From: an uncultured Saprospiraceae bacterium
Lineage (GTDB): Bacteria; Bacteroidota; Bacteroidia; Chitinophagales; Saprospiraceae
Direction: 5' to 3'
Assembly (NCBI GenBank): GCA_938002705.1
Contig: CALLAG010000039.1
Coordinates: 1-5,375, forward strand
DNA: 5,375 nucleotides
The notes under the pieces were generated by a model. It searched no databases, was not told the origin of the DNA, and saw only the letters and a program-made list of their open reading frames with translations. Within the stretch, counting starts at the first letter, position 1; every line of letters starts with the position of its first letter. Positions 1 to 4,918 of this stretch are shown here, in pieces. The position numbers and the translations under genes are program-made.

Positions 1-189
1 CCAAAAGTCTTTTCTGAGGATCGCTTGTTTTTTTCGCCACGGGTGTATCACTTCTAGACAAAAGAAAACCAAGGATACAGCAATCAACCAATAGAAGTAA
101 TTTTTCCAGCTAGGGTGGGTTATTTCATGCCACAGATAAGAAGCATAACCTGCATAACCATTGATAAATATGTCGACGTACTTTTGCAT
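1..189 (-). CDS. Sterol desaturase/fatty acid hydroxylase family membrane protein, N-terminal part
   Basis: This open frame runs off the left edge and gives 63 codons from an ATG at 187-189. The protein begins MQKYVDIFINGYAGYASYLW, then has a hydrophobic stretch at about residues 34-47 (YFYWLIAVSLVFFC) that looks like a first membrane helix. It continues with LEVIHPWRKKQAILRKDFW. The helix followed by a basic W-R-K-x-Q-x-x-x-R-K-D-F-W segment is what I know from Bacteroidota members of the integral-membrane sterol desaturase/fatty acid hydroxylase superfamily, di-iron enzymes that hydroxylate or desaturate lipids. The histidine clusters that would bind iron lie further downstream and are not visible, so the family call rests on resemblance of the N-terminus only. 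The start is firm: the frame has an in-frame TAA at 205-207 on the minus strand and no other Met between. It is transcribed in the same direction as the kynurenine-type operon but separated from it by 232 bp, so it probably has its own promoter. Confidence 0.7.
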   Translation of the reverse strand, partial: MQKYVDIFINGYAGYASYLWHEITHPSWKNYFYWLIAVSLVFFCLEVIHPWRKKQAILRKDFW

Positions 190-421
190 TGTTCTCTTAG
201 TAACTTAAAAATAGTAACAACTACAGTTGTATTCTAATTATAAGAGAGATGTGTGGCGAATTGTTTAAAGATAAAGGATGTTACAGCAAAATTAGTATGC
301 CGGAGGTTACAAAGGCTTTTTCATTTTAAGAGAAAATACACGTAGCTTAATCCCTTGGTCCCTTAATCCCTTAATCCCTTGATCCTTTGATCCCTTAAAC
401 CCTTAAACCTTAAGTCCTTTC
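190..421. other. Non-coding spacer between the catabolic operon and the membrane hydroxylase-like gene
   Basis: No convincing gene is seen here on either strand. The right part (347-418) is an 8-bp tandem array, described separately. The left part (190-260) is the leader of the minus-strand membrane protein gene; it carries a short imperfect palindrome at 217-230 (ACAACT, two bases, AGTTGT) that could be an operator or chance. I looked for a hairpin followed by a T run on the minus strand after the dehydrogenase stop and did not find a strong intrinsic terminator. Confidence 0.6.
347..418. repeat. Nine-unit degenerate 8-bp tandem repeat with G-quadruplex potential on the minus strand
   Basis: Units in register are TTAATCCC (347), TTGGTCCC (355), TTAATCCC (363), TTAATCCC (371), TTGATCCT (379), TTGATCCC (387), TTAAACCC (395), TTAAACCT (403) and TAAGTCCT (411). 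The first eight units match the consensus TTAATCCC at six or more positions and the last is more diverged. The array ends three bases before the stop codon of the dehydrogenase (422-424). On the minus strand, which is the sense strand of that operon, the units read GGGATTAA. The four CCC runs at 352-354, 360-362, 368-370 and 376-378 therefore give four G3 tracts with 5-nt loops, a textbook G-quadruplex pattern. Possible roles are a 3'-UTR structure that affects termination or mRNA stability, or simply slippage-generated satellite DNA. Confidence 0.9.
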
Positions 422-1858
422 CTAAAACTTAATACAAACATTCTTAGGTTCAGTAAAAAATTTCAAAGCTTCAAATCCACCTTCTCTTCCGATACCAGAA
501 TTCTTGACTCCACCGAAAGGGGTTCTGAGATCGCGATGCAGCCATGTATTGACCCATACGATACCGGCATCTATGTGTTTAGATAAGCGCTGTGCTCTTG
601 ATATATTTTCTGTCCATACTGAGGCTGATAATCCATATGCCGTTCCATTAGCATATTGAAGAACTTCCTCTTCTGTATCGAATGGAGTTATAGTAACTAC
701 GGGGCCAAAAATCTCTTCTTGATTAGTTCTGCAGTTAGGGGGTAGGCCTTCTATAATTGTGGGTGCAATATACCAGCCGTTTTCGTGACCTGAAGGATGT
801 ACTGCATGGCCACCCGTAAGTACGGTACCACCTTCTTCTTTAGCTAATTCTATATAGGATAATATCTTGTCATAATGCGGCTTAGATACGATAGCACCAA
901 ACTTAGTATCTGCATCAAAAGGGTGGCCTACCTTTTGGTTTTCAGTAACGGGGATAAAATCTTTTTTGAACTGTTCGTAGATGGGACGCTCTATGTATAT
1001 ACGTGATCCACATAAGCAGATCTGACCTTGACTAGCAAATGATGATCTGATGGTATTGCGTATCATTTCTGGATAATTACAATCTGCAAAAATGATATTA
1101 GGATTTTTGCCACCCATTTCCAGCGATACTTTCTTAAAGTCCCTTGCGGCAACTTGCGCTATCTCTCTACCCACATTTGTACTACCTGTAAATGAGATCG
1201 CTTTGACCTTGCTGTGATTGGTTAAGGGTGCACCTACTTTGTCACCATAACCATTTATAATATTCAATACACCCGGCGGCAAACCTGCCTCTATGCATAT
1301 CTCAGCTAATCGAAATGCTGTCAGAGGTGTCACCTCTGACGGCTTAGCGACAACCGTATTTCCTGCTGCTAATGCTGGCGCTATCTTCCATGAGAATAGA
1401 TACAGTGGCAGATTCCACGGACTGATACATGCGACGACGCCTAATGGATGACGTAAGGTATAGTTGATGGCATCTGTCATCTCATGAGATTCTGAAGCGA
1501 ATTGTGTTATGGCATTACCAAAAAATCGAAAGTTAGAAGCCGCTCTTGGTATATCTACAACTTTAGATAACCATAGTGGCTTACCATTATCGAGAGATTC
1601 ATCATGAGCCAGAGAGTCTAATTTGCTCTCTATGAGATCTGCTATTTTTATAAGATAGCGACTACGCTCATCTATACTTAATGCCGACCATGTAGGATAT
1701 GCTTGTTGTGCTGCGATGATTGCACTTTCTACATCCTTATTATCTGAAGAAGGTGCTGAGCCATATACTGTTCCTTCGGCAGGATTATATAATGGCAAAG
1801 TCTCTCCATTTTGTGCTGAGACTAATTCTCCATTGATGTAATTAGAGATTTCGAGCAT
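422..1858 (-). CDS. Aldehyde dehydrogenase, probable 2-aminomuconic semialdehyde dehydrogenase (ALDH8A1/AmnC/NbaE-like)
   Basis: This is a full-length NAD-dependent aldehyde dehydrogenase of 478 residues, a usual length for the family. Landmarks in order are SPWNLP with the oxyanion Asn at 149, AKPSE with the cofactor-binding Lys at 172, FTGST at 223-227, LEMGG with the general base Glu at 247, QGQIC with the catalytic Cys at 281, EEIFGPV with the ribose-binding Glu at 382, and PFGG at 447-450. The segments SFASQGQICLCGSRIYIERP and WLHRDLRTPFGG closely resemble ALDH8A1 and bacterial 2-aminomuconic semialdehyde dehydrogenases, in which an Arg of the latter loop contacts the substrate carboxylate (here Arg442 or Arg445). 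I infer that it oxidises 2-aminomuconic semialdehyde to 2-aminomuconate in the cytoplasm. Its ATG (1856-1858) immediately follows the kynA stop codon (TAAATG), which implies translational coupling and supports a role in tryptophan breakdown. A related hydroxymuconic semialdehyde or betaine aldehyde dehydrogenase is the main alternative. Confidence 0.9.
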   Translation of the reverse strand: MLEISNYINGELVSAQNGETLPLYNPAEGTVYGSAPSSDNKDVESAIIAAQQAYPTWSALSIDERSRYLIKIADLIESKLDSLAHDESLDNGKPLWLSKVVDIPRAASNFRFFGNAITQFASESHEMTDAINYTLRHPLGVVACISPWNLPLYLFSWKIAPALAAGNTVVAKPSEVTPLTAFRLAEICIEAGLPPGVLNIINGYGDKVGAPLTNHSKVKAISFTGSTNVGREIAQVAARDFKKVSLEMGGKNPNIIFADCNYPEMIRNTIRSSFASQGQICLCGSRIYIERPIYEQFKKDFIPVTENQKVGHPFDADTKFGAIVSKPHYDKILSYIELAKEEGGTVLTGGHAVHPSGHENGWYIAPTIIEGLPPNCRTNQEEIFGPVVTITPFDTEEEVLQYANGTAYGLSASVWTENISRAQRLSKHIDAGIVWVNTWLHRDLRTPFGGVKNSGIGREGGFEALKFFTEPKNVCIKF

Positions 1859-2968
1859 TTATTTTTTTGATTGAGAGTAGTGGAAACTTAATTCTTTTTC
1901 GATATCATCCGGTAATTCCGGAAGATCAGATCGCGGTATGAGTAGAGATGAGATATTATGGAAGTCTTTGAAGATCTTATGTTTCTCCGCTGTAGCTGCA
2001 AGGTAATCATGACCTGATGATCCTCCAGTTCCTACTTTATTACCGATCATACGCATGACCATCTGAGCATGTCTATACCTCCATGTTGTGAGTAGTTCAT
2101 CTATATTCATCAGCTCCATGAGGAAATTATATGGCGTTGTAAGTATAGGTTTCTCACGATATAGATTAATCTGTAGAGCGGCCAGTGTCGCTTTGTATGA
2201 TAATCGTAATTCTCCTTTTTCTATGAGTCTGTTGTGCTCTTCTTCTGATAGGACTTGCTTGAAGTAAGTGTTAGTGCCGCCGAGCATTTTTAGTCTCATC
2301 GCTTTCATCTTTGGTGTGAGATATTCTGTTGCTTCTATGGCATTCTTTTCGCGATCGAGCATCTTCTGTACAGCTGCTTGGTACTCATTTAGGAAGTCAT
2401 AATTTTTACTTTCTAAAAATGGAATTCTCTCAAGCCACTCTTCTACTAGCTCGAAGAGGCTTCCACCTTCTTCTATTTTAGTTAATCTATCTTGCTGTTC
2501 TTCTGTGAATACAACTTTATAAGAATGTCCATTATAAGTCAGTCTATCCTCCTCACGTAATCCCAGCATAGACTCTATGACTCTGAACTGTATACTCTGA
2601 AATCCCGATGCTGGAAAAAGATAATTTCTAAAATCAAGAAAATCCAATGGCGTCAATGTCTCCATCACGAATATCTGCTTGATAACAAGCTCCAGTATCT
2701 CAGATATTCTCTTAAGTCTCAGGACACCCATATTCATGTTCTCTTCATTGATCACATGCTCTCGGAACATATCACTGATAGAATCTATCTCATGGATGAT
2801 CTGCTTAAACCATAGCTCATAGACCTGATGCATGATGATAAAGAGTGTCTCGTCATGTGCCGGCTTATCTTCGAATTGACCACTCCTCGGTACCTGAGCA
2901 CTTAAGAGTTTGTCCAGCTCTAAGTAGCTGTGATAATGTATAGCTGTGTACCTTTTAGAATCGCTCAT
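1859..2968 (-). CDS. kynA: Tryptophan 2,3-dioxygenase (long form)
   Basis: This heme enzyme inserts O2 into L-tryptophan to give N-formylkynurenine, the first step of the kynurenine pathway. The 369-residue protein carries the family signatures: SYLELDKLL near the N-terminus, HDETLFIIMHQVYELWFKQ with the distal-pocket His at 47, LDFLDFRNYLFPASGFQS with the substrate-carboxylate Arg at 114, WRYRH with the proximal heme-ligand His at 300, and GTGGSSG at 313-319 with the substrate-binding Thr at 314. All expected catalytic residues are present. It is longer than the compact bacterial enzymes (about 280-300 residues) and in length and in several blocks looks like the animal TDO, with an extra middle region at about residues 145-225. 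It sits 45 bp after the decarboxylase/hydratase gene and abuts the dehydrogenase start, so the three are very likely one transcript. No Shine-Dalgarno motif is seen before the ATG. Confidence 0.97.
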   Translation of the reverse strand: MSDSKRYTAIHYHSYLELDKLLSAQVPRSGQFEDKPAHDETLFIIMHQVYELWFKQIIHEIDSISDMFREHVINEENMNMGVLRLKRISEILELVIKQIFVMETLTPLDFLDFRNYLFPASGFQSIQFRVIESMLGLREEDRLTYNGHSYKVVFTEEQQDRLTKIEEGGSLFELVEEWLERIPFLESKNYDFLNEYQAAVQKMLDREKNAIEATEYLTPKMKAMRLKMLGGTNTYFKQVLSEEEHNRLIEKGELRLSYKATLAALQINLYREKPILTTPYNFLMELMNIDELLTTWRYRHAQMVMRMIGNKVGTGGSSGHDYLAATAEKHKIFKDFHNISSLLIPRSDLPELPDDIEKELSFHYSQSKK

Positions 2969-3013
2969 TGTGTGTATTATCTGTAACTACTAAAATATGA
3001 AATCACTATCTTC

Positions 3014-3772
3014 TTATTTTACATCAATATAAACTGATCCTAAGCCCTCTGCATGTGCAGATATGCTCTGACCCTTATCGATGTATACGGCAGGCGTCGC
3101 TGCACCTGCAAGAATGATATCTCCGGCTCTAAGAATCTCTCCATTCTCAGAAGCTAGTCGTGCCGCTGCGACGAATGACTCCCAAGGGTTACCTAATATT
3201 GCATTGGAGTTGCCCTTATGAATAATGACATCATTCACGACAAGTGACATACTGATATCATCGACCTTAGTATTCTGTTTCCATTCTCCGATGACAAATG
3301 CTGCTGATGAGCAATTATCCGCAACGACATCTTCCAGAGAAAACTTAAAGTTCTGATATCGAGAGTCAATGATCTCTATAGCTACAGCAACTTCGCTTAC
3401 ATACTCCGCTGCATTCTCCAGAGTTACCTCAGAAGTGATATCACTCTTTACCTTAAATGCGATCTCAGGCTCAGCTCTCGGATGTATAAAATCTGATTTG
3501 AGAATCGCATCGCCGGGTTGATATTGCATCTTGTCAGTAAGTCGACCCCAGATCATATCGTGGACACCCATCTGTTCCATCTTTGCCTTACTGGTAAATC
3601 CTAATTTGAGACCTACGAGCTTCTCTCCTCTGACATATCTTCTGCCCAGAGATATACTCTGTATGGCATAAGCTTGATCGAGATTCATCTCCGTTGCTTG
3701 ACTTATTTGCGGTACGGCTTCAGCTTTATGAGCTGCAAGGTCCAGTGTTTCCGCTATTTTGTTGTAATTCAT
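3014..3772 (-). CDS. 4-oxalocrotonate decarboxylase / 2-oxopent-4-enoate hydratase family enzyme (FAH fold)
   Basis: This 252-residue protein belongs to the MhpD/DmpH-type group of the fumarylacetoacetate hydrolase superfamily and has the usual length. Seen motifs are GLKLGFTSKAKMEQMGV (54-70, with Lys57), HDMIWGRLTD (71-80), HPRAEPEIAF with the E-x-E metal-binding pair Glu101/Glu103, and AIEIIDSRYQNFKF with Glu133 as the likely third metal ligand. These are followed by VADNCSSAAFVIG (150-162). DmpH-type decarboxylases and MhpD-type hydratases share this fold. The FTSKAKMEQMGVHDMIWGRLTD block recalls the decarboxylases, and the partnership with a semialdehyde dehydrogenase favours 2-oxo-3-hexenedioate (4-oxalocrotonate) decarboxylase, giving 2-oxopent-4-enoate and CO2. 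Hydratase activity cannot be excluded from sequence alone. It is the first gene of the minus-strand operon. An in-frame TAG at 3776-3778 (minus strand) lies just before the ATG, so the start is well supported. Confidence 0.88.
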   Translation of the reverse strand: MNYNKIAETLDLAAHKAEAVPQISQATEMNLDQAYAIQSISLGRRYVRGEKLVGLKLGFTSKAKMEQMGVHDMIWGRLTDKMQYQPGDAILKSDFIHPRAEPEIAFKVKSDITSEVTLENAAEYVSEVAVAIEIIDSRYQNFKFSLEDVVADNCSSAAFVIGEWKQNTKVDDISMSLVVNDVIIHKGNSNAILGNPWESFVAAARLASENGEILRAGDIILAGAATPAVYIDKGQSISAHAEGLGSVYIDVK

Positions 3773-4036
3773 AGTCTATCTTAGCTCGTAAAGGTAATTT
3801 TTTAGGTGTAAATGTGGTTGTAGTTGATAACCGTTAAATGTACTTTTTATTAACATATGTGTGGAATGTAGAGGAATTGTGGAAGGGAGGCACATATTCT
3901 GATTATTTGAAGTAAATAATCGTTTTCTTAGGCTATATATACGATGATAATGTTGTACAACCTATCGGGCCGTTAAAGTAGTAGAAACACTTTTATCCTT
4001 ATATATCGTTATCTTAATAGAATAAATATAAAAATC
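3773..4036. promoter_or_regulatory. Divergent intergenic region between the tryptophan operon and the plus-strand cluster
   Basis: This 264-bp stretch has no gene I can support and must hold the promoters of both the minus-strand operon and the plus-strand cluster. On the minus strand, TACCTTTA at about 3789-3796 resembles the Bacteroidota -7 element TAnnTTTG with one mismatch, but no clear -33 TTG lies at the usual spacing. No confident plus-strand promoter was found; the 60 bp before 4037 are very AT-rich. A perfect 8-bp inverted repeat lies at 3901-3921 and a 10-bp palindrome at 3952-3961. Confidence 0.5.
3901..3921. promoter_or_regulatory. Perfect 8-bp inverted repeat, candidate operator
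   Basis: GATTATTT at 3901-3908 and AAATAATC at 3914-3921 are exact reverse complements separated by GAAGT. The arms are AT-rich and the centre-to-centre distance is about 13 bp, a geometry typical of a dimeric regulator site. It lies about midway between the two divergent starts (129 bp from one, 116 bp from the other), so a bound protein could act on either promoter. It is less likely to be a terminator, because no transcript is expected to end between two divergent genes and the stem has few GC pairs. No regulator gene is present in the window. Confidence 0.4.
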
Positions 4037-4264
4037 ATGTCTACGACAGAACTAAAAAATAAAGTATCAGAACGCTTAGAGTCAATACAGCAAACACACT
4101 TGCTTGAAGAGACTCTTAATTTTATAGATATAAAATCTTCTGAAGATGAAGTTTTTAAGATACCTGAGGAGCATAAAGCAGACTTAGAAATGAGTCTTAA
4201 GCAAAAGAAAGATGGGGAAACTATTCCTAATGATGTTGTGAACGAAACGTTACAAATAAAATAA
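4037..4264 (+). CDS. Small antitoxin-like protein without an adjacent toxin
   Basis: The 75-residue protein is highly charged and mostly helical by appearance. It opens with MSTTELKNKVSERLESI, has a middle DEVFKIPEEHKADLEMSLKQ, and a GETIPNDVVNE segment at residues 60-70. This order (N-terminal amphipathic helix, then a D/E-x-V-Y/F-x-L/I-x-x-x-x-K block, then G-E-x-I-x-N-x-x-V) is what I know from short antitoxin-like proteins of Bacteroidota that usually precede a RelE/ParE toxin. The typical C-terminal tryptophan is missing and the tail (TLQIK) is short. No RelE/ParE-like frame follows; instead a lipoprotein frame starts 2 bp after the stop (TAA, AG, ATG). Function is inferred from resemblance only. 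It could also be a stand-alone small protein co-expressed with the lipoprotein. Confidence 0.65.
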   Translation: MSTTELKNKVSERLESIQQTHLLEETLNFIDIKSSEDEVFKIPEEHKADLEMSLKQKKDGETIPNDVVNETLQIK

Positions 4265-4266
4265 AG

Positions 4267-4629
4267 ATGGATAGAATAGTTGCCATGATTTTACTATTGC
4301 TTGTACTTGGGTGTAAATCACCTGAAACAGTATCTGGAAAGTTCAAGAACAATAAAACTTTTAGTGAGACAGAAACTAAACAATTACTCTCTTTCCTTGA
4401 TGAATTCGATGATAAAATAAAGGCAATCGAGAAGGTTGATTCTGATGACATAGGAGTTGTGTATGCGTCATTTTTTCAGCGACTTAAAAGCCAAGCGGAC
4501 GGGCCAGAAATATTTATTGGTATTAATGAAAAGGAACAAATTAAGTTAGAGGCTCATCTGTCAAAAAAATGTCTACAGAGCTATGGACTGACGAATACAG
4601 AGTTAATATCAATGTTAATGGAACAGTAG
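4267..4629 (+). CDS. Short lipoprotein frame, probably the N-terminal part of a frameshifted protein
   Basis: The 120-residue frame begins with a lipoprotein signal peptide: MDRIVAMILLLLVLGC, with lipobox V-L-G-C and the lipidated Cys at 16. I expect the mature protein to be anchored in a membrane facing the periplasm or surface. The rest is acidic and helical (LLSFLDEFDDKIKAIEK at 40-56, YASFFQRLKSQADGP at 66-80). I do not know its function. The last 19 residues after Lys101 (CLQSYGLTNTELISMLMEQ) look like an out-of-frame tail: Lys100-Lys101 are encoded by a seven-A run at 4563-4569, and the -1 frame from that point stays open for a further 111 codons that read as a natural continuation. It starts 2 bp after the antitoxin-like gene, so co-translation is likely. 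Confidence 0.65.
   Translation: MDRIVAMILLLLVLGCKSPETVSGKFKNNKTFSETETKQLLSFLDEFDDKIKAIEKVDSDDIGVVYASFFQRLKSQADGPEIFIGINEKEQIKLEAHLSKKCLQSYGLTNTELISMLMEQ
4563..4569 (+). other. A_AAA_AAA slippery heptamer at the junction of two frames
   Basis: In the lipoprotein frame the codons are TCA AAA AAA TGT, so the run A4563-A4569 has the X_XXY_YYZ arrangement required for tandem -1 slippage. After a -1 shift the ribosome would read AAA AAA ATG TCT, entering the downstream frame exactly at its first ATG. A single extra A in the run would give the same fused protein (SKK then MSTELW). I did not find an obvious strong hairpin or upstream Shine-Dalgarno stimulator close by. Confidence 0.6.
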
Positions 4630-4904
4630 ATACATTATTTGTCATGCCATCTATTAATATTAGCGGTAAGTTATTTCAGTATATGGAAGAGGAAGTCGCT
4701 CCTGTCAGTCATGCAATAGCAGAAAATATAGAAAGGGTCAAAATTGCTGGCGATATTACACCTTCTTTCTTCGCTGATATATTGCTGAATTATGAAAAGT
4801 ATGATATTAAAGATGATAGAATACGTCTAATAATTGCATTTCATTATACTACTCATAATAGGGGCTATTTAAATAGAAAGAGTTATGAAAGCTCAATAGG
4901 CTGA
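4569..4904 (+). CDS. Conserved-looking hypothetical protein, probably the C-terminal part of the preceding lipoprotein
   Basis: This 111-residue frame overlaps the preceding one by 61 bases in the -1 frame. It has no signal peptide, no Shine-Dalgarno motif before its ATG (which lies inside the seven-A run), and opens abruptly in what looks like the middle of a domain (MSTELWTDEYRVNINVNGTV). Later blocks are LFQYMEEE (35-42), AGDITPSFFADIL (60-72) and DDRIRLIIAFHYTTHN (82-97). These resemble, from memory, C-terminal parts of uncharacterised Bacteroidota lipoproteins that carry a G-D-I-S/T-P-S motif and an I-A-x-H-Y-x-T-x-N ending. Joined to residues 1-101 of the upstream frame it makes a 212-residue protein. 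No function can be assigned. The metallophosphoesterase gene starts 14 bp after its stop, so all four plus-strand frames look like one transcript. Confidence 0.6.
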   Translation: MSTELWTDEYRVNINVNGTVDTLFVMPSINISGKLFQYMEEEVAPVSHAIAENIERVKIAGDITPSFFADILLNYEKYDIKDDRIRLIIAFHYTTHNRGYLNRKSYESSIG

Positions 4905-4918
4905 TTATCTAACTTCAA

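Noticed and set aside
217..230. Imperfect palindrome ACAACT-AC-AGTTGT upstream of the membrane protein gene
   Set aside because: The six-base arms with a two-base centre could easily be chance in a 232-bp spacer, and no second copy or promoter element frames it.
301..345. Possible intrinsic terminator around AAAGGCTTTTT
   Set aside because: The self-complementary part leaves a one-base loop and no GC-rich stem, so it does not form a usable terminator hairpin.
347..418. Tandem array considered as a CRISPR array
   Set aside because: The units are 8 bp and contiguous with no spacers, so it is a simple tandem repeat.
3952..3961. 10-bp palindrome GTTGTACAAC in the divergent region
   Set aside because: A five-base half-site palindrome is expected about once in four regions of this size by chance, and nothing else supports it. 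It is noted only as a secondary candidate site.
3831..3977. Repeated octamer CCGTTAAA at 3831-3838 and 3970-3977
   Set aside because: One 8-mer occurring twice in about 260 bp of biased composition is near the chance level, and the flanks do not match.
4227..4451. A 74-codon minus-strand open frame
   Set aside because: It lies antisense across the end of the antitoxin-like gene and the start of the lipoprotein gene, has low-complexity Ser/Phe/Leu-rich content, and no supporting start context. It is a shadow of the plus-strand frames.
4563..4629. Insertion-sequence-type programmed frameshift between orfA and orfB of a transposase
   Set aside because: The slippery site fits, but neither frame shows helix-turn-helix or DDE features, and the first frame begins with a lipoprotein signal peptide. 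No terminal inverted repeats were seen.
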